This document shows, in pieces, positions 1 through 9,782 of a DNA stretch of 64,000 nt. The notes under the pieces were generated by a model. The model was not told the DNA's origin and did not search any database. It worked only from the letters and a program-made list of their open reading frames with translations. This DNA is from Actinoalloteichus hymeniacidonis (lineage in GTDB: Bacteria; Actinomycetota; Actinomycetes; Mycobacteriales; Pseudonocardiaceae): assembly GCF_014203365.1 (NCBI RefSeq), contig NZ_JACHIS010000001.1, positions 2,232,001-2,296,000 of the forward strand, written 5' to 3'. Numbering within the stretch: the stretch's first letter is position 1; each line of letters begins with the position of its first letter. A program made the position numbers and the translations under genes.

Positions 1-326
1 ACTTCGGCTCCTTCGATGGCCTGCGCGCACAGCTCAGCGCAGTCTCGGCCTCCATCCAGGGCAACGGTTGGGGTGTGCTGGCCTGGGACCCGGTCGGTGA
101 GCGGCTGATCACCCAGCAGCTCAAGGACCACCACTCCAACTTGGCGATCACCACCACCCCGCTGCTGGTGTTCGACATCTGGGAGCACGCCTACTACCTG
201 CAGTATCGCAACGTCAAGGCCGACTACATCGCGAAATTGTGGGACGTCGTGAACTGGGCCGAGGTCGAGCGCCGGTTCGTCGATGCCCGGGCCGGCCGCA
301 ACGGTCTGTTGTTGCCTGCCTCCTGA
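1..326 (+). CDS. sodA: Fe/Mn superoxide dismutase, C-terminal part
   Basis: This is the last 107 or so codons of a cytoplasmic iron/manganese superoxide dismutase, which converts superoxide to hydrogen peroxide and oxygen. The start lies before the window. The visible part has the family's C-terminal signature DIWEHAYYLQY, in which the Asp and His are metal ligands, preceded by a typical GWGVLAWDP segment. The stop is TGA at 324-326. The usual family length is about 200 residues, so roughly half is missing to the left. It is convergent with the next gene and they share a terminator. Whether the metal is Fe, Mn or either cannot be read from this fragment. Confidence 0.93.
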   Translation, partial: FGSFDGLRAQLSAVSASIQGNGWGVLAWDPVGERLITQQLKDHHSNLAITTTPLLVFDIWEHAYYLQYRNVKADYIAKLWDVVNWAEVERRFVDARAGRNGLLLPAS

Positions 327-345
327 TCGAGGGCGGGTTGCGGGT

Positions 346-383
346 GGTGGATCGGCGCCCGACTGGGGGTGCGCCGATCCACC
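346..383. terminator. bidirectional terminator between convergent genes
   Basis: A perfect 13-bp stem (346-358 with 371-383) has a 12-base loop. It lies between the converging superoxide dismutase and reductase-like genes, so it could stop transcription from both sides. Confidence 0.75.
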
Positions 384-445
384 GCTCGATTGCCTTTCAA
401 CGCCGCTTCCCGTCAGCGGTCAGACAGCCATCGCAGTGGGTGCCC

Positions 446-1138
446 TCACGCGGTGCGGATGGGCGGTGGCCATGGGAGCGAGGGGACCCGGCCGCCGGGA
501 TCCGAGGCCCGTTGGGCGGACGCGATGCTCGTCTCGACCTGTGAGACGGTCTCGCGCTTGCCATAACCCGGAGTCTCCGGTTCGATTCGCCAGCTCTCGG
601 CGAGCGCGCCGACATCGACGACGTCGAAACCGAGCCGGTCGATCAACTCCGTCGCCTCGGCGCGTGCCGCGGCATCGTCGGCGGCGATCGCAATCGCGCG
701 GCGATTCGCAGTGCCCGCAGGACTCGCGTCGGTGCTGATCTGGTCGGCCGGGATCGCGTTGAACGCCTTGACGACCTTCGTCGTCCGCCAGTGTGCCGCC
801 TGCAGCTCGGAGCTGGTCACCGAGTTGTTGTCCAGTTCCGCGATGCGGCCGTCGCGCTGCGGGTAGTAGTTGTTCGTCTCGATGACGGTCTTCCCGGCCA
901 ATGCCTCTGCGGGAACCGTCTGATAGTCCTTCAGCGGGATGCTCACCACGACGATGCGCGCGGCGGCCGCTTCGAGCGTCGTCCCAGCTCGCGCCGTACC
1001 GCCGAGTTCGGCGACCAGTTCGCCGAGTGTCTCCGGCCCCCGTGAGTTGCTGACCAGTACGTCGTAGCCTCGGGCTGCCGCGAGCCGCGCCAAGCCGCCG
1101 CCGATGTTCCCCGCTCCGATGAAACCGATGTCGGTCAT
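446..1138 (-). CDS. NADPH-dependent F420 reductase-like oxidoreductase
   Basis: The 230-aa protein starts with a Rossmann nucleotide-binding motif, GFIGAGNIGGGLARLA. It belongs to the family of NADP-dependent F420 oxidoreductases and related NAD(P)-binding proteins, which move hydride between a deazaflavin or other acceptor and NADP. The ETNNYYPQRDG and VVKAFNAI segments are typical of the group. Many members have no proven substrate, so the F420 role is a family inference. The C-terminal 30 residues are low-complexity. Two inverted repeats lie 46-98 bp upstream and may be its operator. Confidence 0.82.
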   Translation of the reverse strand: MTDIGFIGAGNIGGGLARLAAARGYDVLVSNSRGPETLGELVAELGGTARAGTTLEAAAARIVVVSIPLKDYQTVPAEALAGKTVIETNNYYPQRDGRIAELDNNSVTSSELQAAHWRTTKVVKAFNAIPADQISTDASPAGTANRRAIAIAADDAAARAEATELIDRLGFDVVDVGALAESWRIEPETPGYGKRETVSQVETSIASAQRASDPGGRVPSLPWPPPIRTA

Positions 1139-1183
1139 GATCAGTGCAACATCGATTCCGGCCGGGTATTCCAGTGTCCGAAT

Positions 1184-1236
1184 GCTGACATGTGTCAGCG
1201 AGAGCGCTGACAGTTGTCATCAACAATGATGACAAC
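1184..1236. promoter_or_regulatory. two adjacent inverted repeats, probable operators
   Basis: The first repeat is GCTGACA and TGTCAGC (1184-1199) around a 2-base centre. The second has perfect 10-bp arms GTTGTCATCA and TGATGACAAC (1213-1222 and 1227-1236) around ACAA. Both lie just upstream of the reductase-like gene and look like binding sites for a dimeric repressor. No complete regulator gene is adjacent. Confidence 0.55.
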
Positions 1237-1242
1237 CGGGCA

Positions 1243-1356
1243 CTACCAGCGCGAACCTTGCTCGTCCAGGATCAATGCCATGAACTCGTCGAACCGCATC
1301 CTGTCCAGCGCCCCGGTTTCCCGTGCTCTCTCGACCTTCGGACGTGGCCCCGTCAT
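1243..1356 (-). pseudogene. possible 37-aa gene remnant
   Basis: A short frame with actinomycete-like codon use ends in RFDEFMALILDEQGSRW and a TAG stop, directly upstream of the operator repeats. A stop codon lies a few codons before its ATG and no ribosome site is evident. It could be the tail of a lost regulator or chance. The rest of 1139-1603 shows only the operators and the terminator at 1519-1548. Confidence 0.2.
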
Positions 1357-1518
1357 CCAGCTCTGCGTCCGCGCCTACCCGCCGGGCAGCCATTGTCGTC
1401 GGTGTTGCCGAGATGATGGGCGCGATACGCACTGCGCGTACCGCACCCATCTCAAGGGCGGCCGGTGCCCGCCGCCCGGTTCGCTGCGCCGAGGTCCGAT
1501 GCAGACCAGGGCGGATCC

Positions 1519-1548
1519 GGTGACCCCCGCACGTAGCCGGGGGTCACC
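1519..1548 (-). terminator. terminator of the first subtilase gene
   Basis: A perfect 11-bp stem, GGTGACCCCCG with CGGGGGTCACC around an 8-base loop, lies 55 bp past the stop of the minus-strand protease gene. Confidence 0.7.
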
Positions 1549-1603
1549 GTCGATCCAGATCAGCCGGGTCCCGCGCTATCCACTGCGGAGGCGGCGCTGT
1601 TCC

Positions 1604-4600
1604 TCACTTCACCTGGTACGCCCGGATGATCTCCTCGGTCACCGAGTGTTCACTCTCGTCCTCGGCCGTCGTGCGCAACGAGACGAAGGAGCCCTCATCC
1701 GCTGCGGGAATCTCCACCGTCCAGATGTCGCCGTCCTGCTTGGCCGAGGCCTCCTGCCAGGTGACGCCGTCATCGAGTGAATAGGAGAGGACTAGCTCGA
1801 TGAGCGGCGACTCACCCTCGGTGGCAGCAGCCGTCACCGAACCGGTGACCGCCGCTCCCGCCGAGGCGGAATTCGTTTCATCCAGGTCGAGGTCGTACCG
1901 GATGTCGAGCAAGCGGGGAGCTGCGATGGTGCCTTCCTCGGTGGACCCCGACTGGAAGCGCCATTCGGCCTGTACCTCGGTGGAGATCGGCCACCATTCG
2001 GCGGAACGGGTTCCGGTGGCCGACAACTCGAACCAGCCATCCGAACCTGCGGGCAGCTGGAAGGAACCCGAGCCTGCCGACTCGCTGCGGCCGATCTCGG
2101 TGTCGTCCTGACGCAGGACGGTGTTCCCGGTGTCGATCTGGTGTGGGAAGGCGATGTTGTGCGCGTTGCTGTCACCGAACATCGGCACATCGACGGTCAA
2201 CACGTCATCCCGGCGAAACACCGGCGGCACCGTGCCCTCGGGTGAGAAGCGGGACTGCGGCAACGACGGGCCCAGCGGCCCCACCCAGAAGGTATGCGCG
2301 GGGTGCGGCCCGGCGGGCAGGCCCACGAAGGAGGTCTGTAGATCGGGGTATGGCTCGAAGGTTGTCTCGTCATGGCCGAGGGAGGTGTAGGTGGACCATT
2401 CGACATCGGGTGAGTAGTAGTCGGTGCGCCGATGCGGAAGCCGACGGGGGGATTCCACCGCGAGCGAGATCCCACCCTCGACGTTGTACAACACCGGCGT
2501 CCACTCCCGGGCGACGCCCAACGGGTGGTTGTGGACACTCTCGACCTCGGCGAGCTCCTCCTGGTCGAATCGCCAATCCGTCGTCTCGGCGTCGAGCCCA
2601 CCGAACACCGAATCGGCGAGATGGAAACCGGTCGGGCTCTGCGGGGTCAGCGTCACCGCGATGTCCGTCGGGCGGGTCTCGATCCGCGATAGCAGTCGCT
2701 GGACATCGACGGGGTGGTAGACCTGCACGACGGGAAGGATCGACATGTCCTCGATGTAGTTGAACGACAGCACCAGCTCGGCGCCCTGCCGCTCCAGCGA
2801 CTCGACCAGGGCGAGGAGTTGTACCTCGTCCAAGGAGCCGTCGGTATCGGCGATCAACGGGATCATCCCAGTCATATCCCCGATGTCCTCCGGGGCCGTC
2901 CGGGTGACATCGATCAGAGTGCCCTCGGCGCTCAGATCATGGCCTTCGATCGACTGCTCCAACGCCCAACCCACCTCGAACCCGTCATCACCGAGCACGG
3001 TCGCCGAGGCCCACGGCACGCCCCAGAAGCCCGAGTAGTGGTATTCCAGGTTCGGAACCGGGCCGGAGGGGATCACCAGGTTGTTCGGTAGGGCATCGAC
3101 CTGGATTCCTACGGCGAGTTCCGGATGAAGCGTGGATTCCAGAATGACGGTGGCGAGGTCCTGCCGTACCTCGTCGGTTGCGTCGAGGTCGATCTCGACG
3201 CGCTCGCTGTCCTGTCCGGATAGTCGTAGGGTCGCTCCTTCCTCGACGGTGAACGAGTCGAGGACGAAAGCCGTGTGCTCTGCTTCCACTTCGCCATCGG
3301 CATATCGCAGTCCGAAGGCGATCACCCGATAGTCACCGGCGTCGACCCGGACCTGTGGCTCCTCGGACGCGAAGATCATTCGGGCGGCGCCCGATTCACG
3401 ATCCTGCAGGATGAACAGGGCTTCGGACGGGTTGCCAGCGCTATCGGTGGCCTCGATCGCCACGTCATGTGCCTCGGGCGCGACGTGTACCGACAGCGGT
3501 GTGACCAGTCGGTGCTCACCCGCCTCGGCGACCAGGTGACCGGTGTACTCGCCGACGGCCTCGTTGCTCGCCCCGACCTGGACCTCTACCTCGGCGCTGC
3601 CCTGGGCGGGCACCTCGACAGTGTCGCTATCGAGTACGACGACCTTGGCCGGACCGTCGATCGTCAGCGCCAACTCGATAGGCTGCTCTGTCGAGTTGTG
3701 GTAGGTCATGGTCCGCGTGGTCGGCTTGGCCGGATCGTGCGGCCAGGCCAGCCTGCCGAAACCGAGCACGGCCGGTTCGGCGCGGAGTCGTTGGTCCACG
3801 GCGCGGGCGACATCCACCCGACCCGCGCCCTGTGCGTGCACGCTGATATCGGCAAGTGGTTGAGCGCTGGCGAGGAGCAGCGATTTCAGTTCGTCTCCGT
3901 CGGCCTCGGGATAGGCCTGCGCGACGATGGCTGCCGCACCCGCGACATGCGGTGCGGCCATCGACGTGCCGTCCATGCTGACGTAGCCCGCGCCTGCGGC
4001 TGCGGCCGTGATGCCGGTGCCGGGCGCGCTGATCTCCGGTTTGAGCCCGAAGTCCCATGGTCGCGGGCCCTGGCTGGAGAACTCGCTCAGGCCGTCTTCC
4101 TTGGTGGTGCTGCCGACGGCGAGTGCGGAATCCGCCACGGCGGGACTGCCCACGCTCTCACGGGCACCGGAGTTACCCGCAGCCGTCACGAAGAGGGTGC
4201 CGTGTGTCTCGGATAGGTCGTCCAAGGCCAAGACCATCGGGTCGCCTTCGCCGAAGGCCGGGCCACCGAGGCTCATGTTGACCACGTCGGCTCCCGACCC
4301 GGCGGCCCATTCCATCCCCGCGATGATGTCGCTCTCGAAACCACCGCCGCTGTCGTCGAGTACCTTGCCGATCAGCAGTTCCGCGTCGGGGGCGACGCCC
4401 TGATACCGGCCATCGGATGCCGCGCCGCTGCCCGCGATGGTGCTCGCGACGTGAGTGCCGTGGCCGTTGCCGTCCTGGACCGGCAGGTCGGCGACGAAGC
4501 TCTCCGACTCGACCACCTGGTCTGCCAGGTCTGGATGGGCGGTGTCATAACCGGTGTCCAGCACGGCCACGCGCACACCGGCGCCGGTGAAGCCGGACTC

Positions 4601-5272
4601 CCACGCTTGGGGCGCACCGATCAACGGCACACTGGTGTCCAAGGTGGATCGCACTCGGCCGTCCAACCACAGGGTGTCGGTCGAGTCGGTGAAGGTGGTG
4701 GGCCGGGCGGTCAGCTCGGCCCAGAATTCCGGGGTGTCGGTACGTGGAACCGACAGGCTCTGCACGCCGAGGTCGGGCAGCGAATGCGAGATCTCCGCTA
4801 CCTCGGGAAGCTCGGGGGAGTCGAAGATCCCGACATTTCCTGCGTCGTCCGCGCCGTCGGTGACGAGCAGCCGAAGGTCTTCCTGCTCGTCATCGGCCAG
4901 TCCCTGCTCGACCAAACTCGTGATGTGGAACAGGCGCTCGTCGAGTCGGTCCGCCGCGACCAGTGGCAAGGCGTCGGACGGCAACACCGAGACCCCGGTG
5001 TCGTCCCAGAACCGAGTCCAACCGATACCCCGACGCTGGGGCGGCTGCGTAACCGACACCACATCGACATCGCCTGCGTTCTCGGTGAACAGCACCCGGT
5101 CGCCGGTGATCAGGGTGACGGAACGAATCGGGCCATCCTGCCCCGACGCGGTGCTTGTCGCGCTGTGTGATGCCAGGCTGCCGACGGGGTCTGCGGCCCA
5201 CGCGGCGGTGGGTATGGCCAGCGCGGCCGCAGCCGCCAGCGCGACGGTCGATCGGAGAACGGGTAATCGCAT
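1604..5272 (-). CDS. secreted S8 subtilisin-like serine protease, copy 1
   Basis: This 1222-aa protein is an exported subtilase. A Sec signal peptide with an Ala-rich core and an AWA-A cleavage region comes first, then a prodomain-like segment of about 190 residues. The S8 domain has Asp239 in VLDTGYD, His271 in GHGTHVA, the oxyanion Asn366 in AAGNSG and the nucleophile Ser436 in GTSMAAPHVAG. About 770 further residues have beta-rich character and no motif I can name. I chose the second ATG because GGAGG stands 5 bases before it; an upstream ATG would add MEVR and place that ribosome site inside the coding region. The next gene is a clear paralogue of nearly the same length. Substrate unknown; extracellular protein degradation is likely. 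Confidence 0.93.
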   Translation of the reverse strand: MRLPVLRSTVALAAAAALAIPTAAWAADPVGSLASHSATSTASGQDGPIRSVTLITGDRVLFTENAGDVDVVSVTQPPQRRGIGWTRFWDDTGVSVLPSDALPLVAADRLDERLFHITSLVEQGLADDEQEDLRLLVTDGADDAGNVGIFDSPELPEVAEISHSLPDLGVQSLSVPRTDTPEFWAELTARPTTFTDSTDTLWLDGRVRSTLDTSVPLIGAPQAWESGFTGAGVRVAVLDTGYDTAHPDLADQVVESESFVADLPVQDGNGHGTHVASTIAGSGAASDGRYQGVAPDAELLIGKVLDDSGGGFESDIIAGMEWAAGSGADVVNMSLGGPAFGEGDPMVLALDDLSETHGTLFVTAAGNSGARESVGSPAVADSALAVGSTTKEDGLSEFSSQGPRPWDFGLKPEISAPGTGITAAAAGAGYVSMDGTSMAAPHVAGAAAIVAQAYPEADGDELKSLLLASAQPLADISVHAQGAGRVDVARAVDQRLRAEPAVLGFGRLAWPHDPAKPTTRTMTYHNSTEQPIELALTIDGPAKVVVLDSDTVEVPAQGSAEVEVQVGASNEAVGEYTGHLVAEAGEHRLVTPLSVHVAPEAHDVAIEATDSAGNPSEALFILQDRESGAARMIFASEEPQVRVDAGDYRVIAFGLRYADGEVEAEHTAFVLDSFTVEEGATLRLSGQDSERVEIDLDATDEVRQDLATVILESTLHPELAVGIQVDALPNNLVIPSGPVPNLEYHYSGFWGVPWASATVLGDDGFEVGWALEQSIEGHDLSAEGTLIDVTRTAPEDIGDMTGMIPLIADTDGSLDEVQLLALVESLERQGAELVLSFNYIEDMSILPVVQVYHPVDVQRLLSRIETRPTDIAVTLTPQSPTGFHLADSVFGGLDAETTDWRFDQEELAEVESVHNHPLGVAREWTPVLYNVEGGISLAVESPRRLPHRRTDYYSPDVEWSTYTSLGHDETTFEPYPDLQTSFVGLPAGPHPAHTFWVGPLGPSLPQSRFSPEGTVPPVFRRDDVLTVDVPMFGDSNAHNIAFPHQIDTGNTVLRQDDTEIGRSESAGSGSFQLPAGSDGWFELSATGTRSAEWWPISTEVQAEWRFQSGSTEEGTIAAPRLLDIRYDLDLDETNSASAGAAVTGSVTAAATEGESPLIELVLSYSLDDGVTWQEASAKQDGDIWTVEIPAADEGSFVSLRTTAEDESEHSVTEEIIRAYQVK

Positions 5273-5862
5273 TCGTACCTCCATTGGGGACTTCTCTCGC
5301 TCGAACGGCGCCGATGACCAACGAATATCGGCCCAGAAGGAGGATGTCTCGCACCTCGAAAAGGATCAACGAATCCACTGCAGTTCCTCGTAGCTACGCC
5401 GCTCGGCTGAGGGCAGTCGGCTCGGCGGTGGGACGACATGCGAGACGTCCACCCGTGGTGAGCTGCTCGAATCCTCGTGTGGTTCACCCGAAGGCGTTGC
5501 CCGACTGCCGCTGCGGCCTACAGAGAATTCTCGTCGGGCCGCCTCGCGGGGTGCGGGTCGTTCGGCGGACGCCGTGTGTTCACGCCTCGCCGATCTTGGG
5601 CGTCGGCGCCCGGACTCGGCGATCACGTGCCGGCTCGGTCGACCGCAGGGCAGACGACTCCGCGAACCGGCCGTACCGGAGCGATCGACGCCGCGCAGCA
5701 TGCGTTCGTACGACTACCGGGCCCTGATCACCCTGAGCGGCCGCGATGCTCGTCTCAACCGTCCGACGGTCTAGTGGCCGAATCCTTCACGGAAGGACCC
5801 TGTTCGATGAGCAAGCCGCCGGCGCGAGGGAACCCGCGCCGGCGGCCGTCGAGCAGGTCGGA
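5273..5862. other. gene-poor spacer between the two subtilases
   Basis: This 590-bp stretch holds the upstream region of subtilase copy 1 and, at its far end, the terminator of copy 2. I see no open frame with convincing codon use or start signal. Confidence 0.6.
5815..5846 (-). terminator. terminator of the second subtilase gene
   Basis: A perfect 12-bp GC stem, GCCGCCGGCGCG with CGCGCCGGCGGC around an 8-base loop, starts 17 bp past the protease stop codon. Confidence 0.75.
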
Positions 5863-8800
5863 TCACCGCACCGAGTAGGCCTTGATGATCGTCTCGGTCA
5901 CGGAGTGGCCGCTTGCGTCGGACGCAGTCGCTCGAAGCGAGACCTGCTGATCCGCTGCGGTCGCGGGAATCTCGACAGTCCACGCATCGCCCGACTGCTG
6001 TGTCACCGCGTTCTGCCAGGTGTCCCCGTCGTCCAGGGAGTACTCCAGCCCGAACTCGGTCACCGGTTCGGCGGCGGCATCCGGATGCGCGGCCGCGGTC
6101 ACCGTTCCCTCGACGGGTTCGTCGGCCGTGGCGGAGTTCATCTCGTCCAGATCAAGGCCATAACGGACATCGAGGAGTCGGGGAGTGGCCATCGCCCCTG
6201 CCTCGCCGGGACCGGAGTGAAAGCGCCAGTCGGCCCGTACCTCGGTGGAGATCGGCCACCACTCGGCGGATCGCTTTCCGGTCGTCGACAGTTCGAACCA
6301 GCCATCCGCCGATGCAGGCAGTTCGAACGAACCCAGGCCTGCCGCGTCACTGCGACCGATCTCGGTGCCGTCCTGGCTCAGTACGGTGCTACCGGTATCG
6401 ACCTCGGTGGGGAAGGCGATATTGCGGGGATCGCTGTCGCCGAACATCGACACCTGGACGTCGAGGACGTCGTCCTGGCGGAATACCGGCGGAACCGTGT
6501 CTTCGTCGTAGGTGCTGCGGGAGTTCGGCAGCGAGGGACCCAAGGGGCCCACCCAGAAACCGTGCTGTGGGTTTGGGCCGACAGCGAAGCGCTCATAGAC
6601 CGTCTGCATCGCGGGGAAGAGGCCGAGTAGTGTGTAGGTGGCCCACTCGACATCGGGTGAGTAGTACTCGGTACGTCGATGCGGAGTCCGTCGTTTCGCG
6701 ACGACGACACCGTCCATCCCGCTCTCGGTGCGATAGCTCACGGCAGATCCCCAGTCCGCGCTGCTTCCGATCGGGCTGTGGTGGACGGTCTCGAGTTCGG
6801 CAAGCTCGTCCGTGCTGAATCGCCAGTCGATCTCCTCGGGATCGAGTACGTCGAAGACCGAATCCGCGAGATGGATCGCCACCGGACTTCTCGAGGTCAG
6901 AGTCACCGCGAGATCGGCAGGTCCCTCTTCCAACCGGTAGAGCAGCCGGTGGGCTTCGGGGGTGTACATCTGCACCACGGGCAGGATCGAGAGATCCGCG
7001 ACGTAGTTGGGCGACAGCACCGTTTCGGCACCCTGGCGTGCTGCGGACTCGACCAACGCGAGGATGTGTTCGTCGTCGAATTCACGGGCTATATCGGCGA
7101 TCAGCGGGATCATTCCCGTCATGTCACCGATGTCGTCCGGAGCCACGTGCGTGATATCGACCAGGGTCCCCTCGGTGTGTAGATCGTGGCCCTCGTTCGA
7201 CCGCTCCGATGTTCGAAGCAGGGTGAAGCCGTCCTCGCCGAGCACCGTCACCGATGCCCACGGCACAGCCCAGAACGCTTCATAGTGGTATTCCAAACCC
7301 GGTACCGGCGTCGTCGATGGGATCACCCGGGTGCCACCTGGCGAGGCGTGGCCTACAAGGCCGATCTGACTGCCCGTATCCAGGCTGGATAGGAGGGTGA
7401 CTCCTGCGGAGTCCTGCGCGACTCCCTCGACTCCGTCGACACCGATATCGACGGGCTCGCTGTCCGGTCCGGAGAGGCGTAGCACCGCATCCGCGTCGAC
7501 GGTGAACCTGTCGATCGCCATTGCGATGTTCTCCTCCGCCCGGAGGCCATCGGCGTATCGCACCGCGAGGGCGACCACCCGGTAATCACCGGCGTTCAAC
7601 CGGGCTTGTGCGGACCCGAAGAGCCAGCCGCTGAAGATCTCACCGGTCTCGTGGTGTTGCAGCGAGATCCGCAGTTCGACGGGATCGCCCGCACTGTCGG
7701 TGGCCTCGATGGGAATCTCATAGGCCTCGGCGGAGACCTGGACCGACCACGGCGTGACCAGTCGTAGCTCGTCCGACACCGCGACCAGGTGGCCGGTGTA
7801 GTCCCCGAGGTCCTCGTTACCCGGTGCGACTCGGATCTCGACCTCGGCACTGCCTTGCGCAGGCACCTCCATGGTCTCGGTGCTGAGCGATATGACACCA
7901 GGTGGCCCGTCGAACTCCAACGCCAGCTCGATGTCCTGCTGGGTGGGGTTGTGGTAGGTCAGCGTCCGGATGGTCGGTTCGGCGGGATCGTGCGGCCATT
8001 CCAGCCTGCCGATGCCCAGCGTCGAGGGCTCGGCGTGGAGCTGCTGGGCGGTGGCGCGTTCGACGTCCAAGCGGCCGGCGCCCTGCGCGTGAACGCTGAT
8101 GTCGCTCAGCGGCTCTGCACCGCCGACGAGTCGCGACTTCAATTCCGCGCCGTCTGCCTCCGGATGCGCCTGGGCCACCATGACGGCTGCTCCCGCGACG
8201 TGCGGCGCCGCCATCGAGGTACCGGACATGCTGACGTAGTCCTCGCCGAGGACCTCGGCCCCCGCCGCCGTGATGTCGGAACCGGGCGCGGCGATCTCCG
8301 GCTTCAAGCCGAAGTCACCATAACGAGGTCCCTGGCTGGAGAAATCGCTGAGCTCGTCTTCCTTGGTGGTGCTGCCGACTGCGAGCGCGGCATCGGCCAC
8401 GGCGGGGCTGTCGATGGTCTCGCTTCCCCCGGAATTGCCCGCAGCGACCACGAAGAGAGCGCCGTGGGTCTCCGAGAGACTGTTCACCGCGTCGACCAAC
8501 GGATCGTCTCCGCCGGAGTCCGGACCACCCAGACTCATGTTGACCACCTCGGCGCCGGACTCGGCGGCCCACTCCATGCCCGCGATGATCTCGCTGTCGA
8601 AACCGCCGCCGGTGTCATCAAGCACCTTGCCGATCAGCAACTCCGCCTCCGGCGCCACACCCCGGTAGCGCCCGTCGGATGCGGCACCGCTGCCTGCGAT
8701 GGTGCTGGCGACGTGAGTGCCGTGGCCCTCGCCGTCCTGAACGGTCAGGCCGGGCACGAAGCTCTCGGCAGCGACGACCTTGTCGGCCAGGTCGGGATGC

Positions 8801-9528
8801 GTCGTGTCGTAGCCGGTGTCCAGCACGGCCACCCGTACCCCGGCACCGGTGAAACCGGATTCCCAGGCCTCGGGTGCTCCGACCAGGCCGGCGCTGACGT
8901 CCAGACTGGCCTGCTTTCGGCCATCGAGCCATAACGTGTCGGCCGAGTCGGTGAAGGTGGCGGGCCGAGCCGTCAGCTCGGACCAGAAGTCCTGGGCATC
9001 GGCCCGGGGAATGGACAGGCCCTGTACACCGAGGTCGGGCAGCGAAGTCGTGACCTCGGCTACCGAGGGAAGCGCGGCCGTGTCGAAGATTCCGACGTCA
9101 TCGGATTCGTCCTCGCCGTCGGTCAGCAGCAACCGCAGATCGGCATGGTCGTCGTCGGCCAGTCCCTGTTCGACGAGATTCGTGATGTGGAACAGCCGTT
9201 CATCGAGTCTGCCTGCCATCACCAACGGGCTCGCGTCGGACGGCACCACCGAGACACCGGAGTCATCCCAGCTGCGAACCCAACCGACGCCCTCACGTTC
9301 CGGGGGCTGTTGCACCGCGAGAACGTCGACCGTGCCCGCGCTCTCGGTGAAGAGCACGCGATCGCCGGTGATCAAGGTGAGCGATCGAAGCGTTCCGTCC
9401 GATGCACTGGCTTTGCTGTGGTCGGGCGGCGGTTCGCCGGGAGGACCGGCTCCGAACGCGGCTGCGGGGATGGCCAGCGCGAGCGCAGCCGCCAGCGCAG
9501 TCGCCGATCGTGGATCGGGTAATCGCAT
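5863..9528 (-). CDS. secreted S8 subtilisin-like serine protease, copy 2
   Basis: This 1221-aa protein is a paralogue of the preceding protease along its whole length. It has a signal peptide ending near AFGAG, a prodomain with the shared LITGDRVLFTE motif, catalytic Asp237, His269 and Ser438, oxyanion Asn365, and the same long C-terminal part ending in an IIKAYSVR-like tail. The start region repeats the copy-1 arrangement: a weak upstream ATG, then GGAGG, ACGA and ATGCGATTACC. The separate terminator between the copies suggests each has its own transcript. The pair most likely arose by tandem duplication followed by divergence. Confidence 0.93.
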   Translation of the reverse strand: MRLPDPRSATALAAALALAIPAAAFGAGPPGEPPPDHSKASASDGTLRSLTLITGDRVLFTESAGTVDVLAVQQPPEREGVGWVRSWDDSGVSVVPSDASPLVMAGRLDERLFHITNLVEQGLADDDHADLRLLLTDGEDESDDVGIFDTAALPSVAEVTTSLPDLGVQGLSIPRADAQDFWSELTARPATFTDSADTLWLDGRKQASLDVSAGLVGAPEAWESGFTGAGVRVAVLDTGYDTTHPDLADKVVAAESFVPGLTVQDGEGHGTHVASTIAGSGAASDGRYRGVAPEAELLIGKVLDDTGGGFDSEIIAGMEWAAESGAEVVNMSLGGPDSGGDDPLVDAVNSLSETHGALFVVAAGNSGGSETIDSPAVADAALAVGSTTKEDELSDFSSQGPRYGDFGLKPEIAAPGSDITAAGAEVLGEDYVSMSGTSMAAPHVAGAAVMVAQAHPEADGAELKSRLVGGAEPLSDISVHAQGAGRLDVERATAQQLHAEPSTLGIGRLEWPHDPAEPTIRTLTYHNPTQQDIELALEFDGPPGVISLSTETMEVPAQGSAEVEIRVAPGNEDLGDYTGHLVAVSDELRLVTPWSVQVSAEAYEIPIEATDSAGDPVELRISLQHHETGEIFSGWLFGSAQARLNAGDYRVVALAVRYADGLRAEENIAMAIDRFTVDADAVLRLSGPDSEPVDIGVDGVEGVAQDSAGVTLLSSLDTGSQIGLVGHASPGGTRVIPSTTPVPGLEYHYEAFWAVPWASVTVLGEDGFTLLRTSERSNEGHDLHTEGTLVDITHVAPDDIGDMTGMIPLIADIAREFDDEHILALVESAARQGAETVLSPNYVADLSILPVVQMYTPEAHRLLYRLEEGPADLAVTLTSRSPVAIHLADSVFDVLDPEEIDWRFSTDELAELETVHHSPIGSSADWGSAVSYRTESGMDGVVVAKRRTPHRRTEYYSPDVEWATYTLLGLFPAMQTVYERFAVGPNPQHGFWVGPLGPSLPNSRSTYDEDTVPPVFRQDDVLDVQVSMFGDSDPRNIAFPTEVDTGSTVLSQDGTEIGRSDAAGLGSFELPASADGWFELSTTGKRSAEWWPISTEVRADWRFHSGPGEAGAMATPRLLDVRYGLDLDEMNSATADEPVEGTVTAAAHPDAAAEPVTEFGLEYSLDDGDTWQNAVTQQSGDAWTVEIPATAADQQVSLRATASDASGHSVTETIIKAYSVR

Positions 9529-9782
9529 TCGTCCCTCCATAGTGGACTTCTGAAATCCCGCCCATCGACATGAGTAGATGAGGGTCGCTTCGGGTGCGCG
9601 AAGATGATCGCACAGGAACCCACCATATTCGACGCAGTAGTTCGACGATCTCCGGTTCGGTCGAGAAAACCGTGGATAAATGACAGGCGGTTCCCTGTCG
9701 AATTCGGTCGGCTACCGCGCGGTGAGGGTGATTCAGAAAAGCGGTCACAGTAGGTTCGATGGGGACGAATCGGGCGTCGACC

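Noticed and set aside
575-600. A tRNA-like GGTTCGATTC T-loop
   Set aside because: It lies inside the coding region of the reductase-like gene and no cloverleaf can be built around it.
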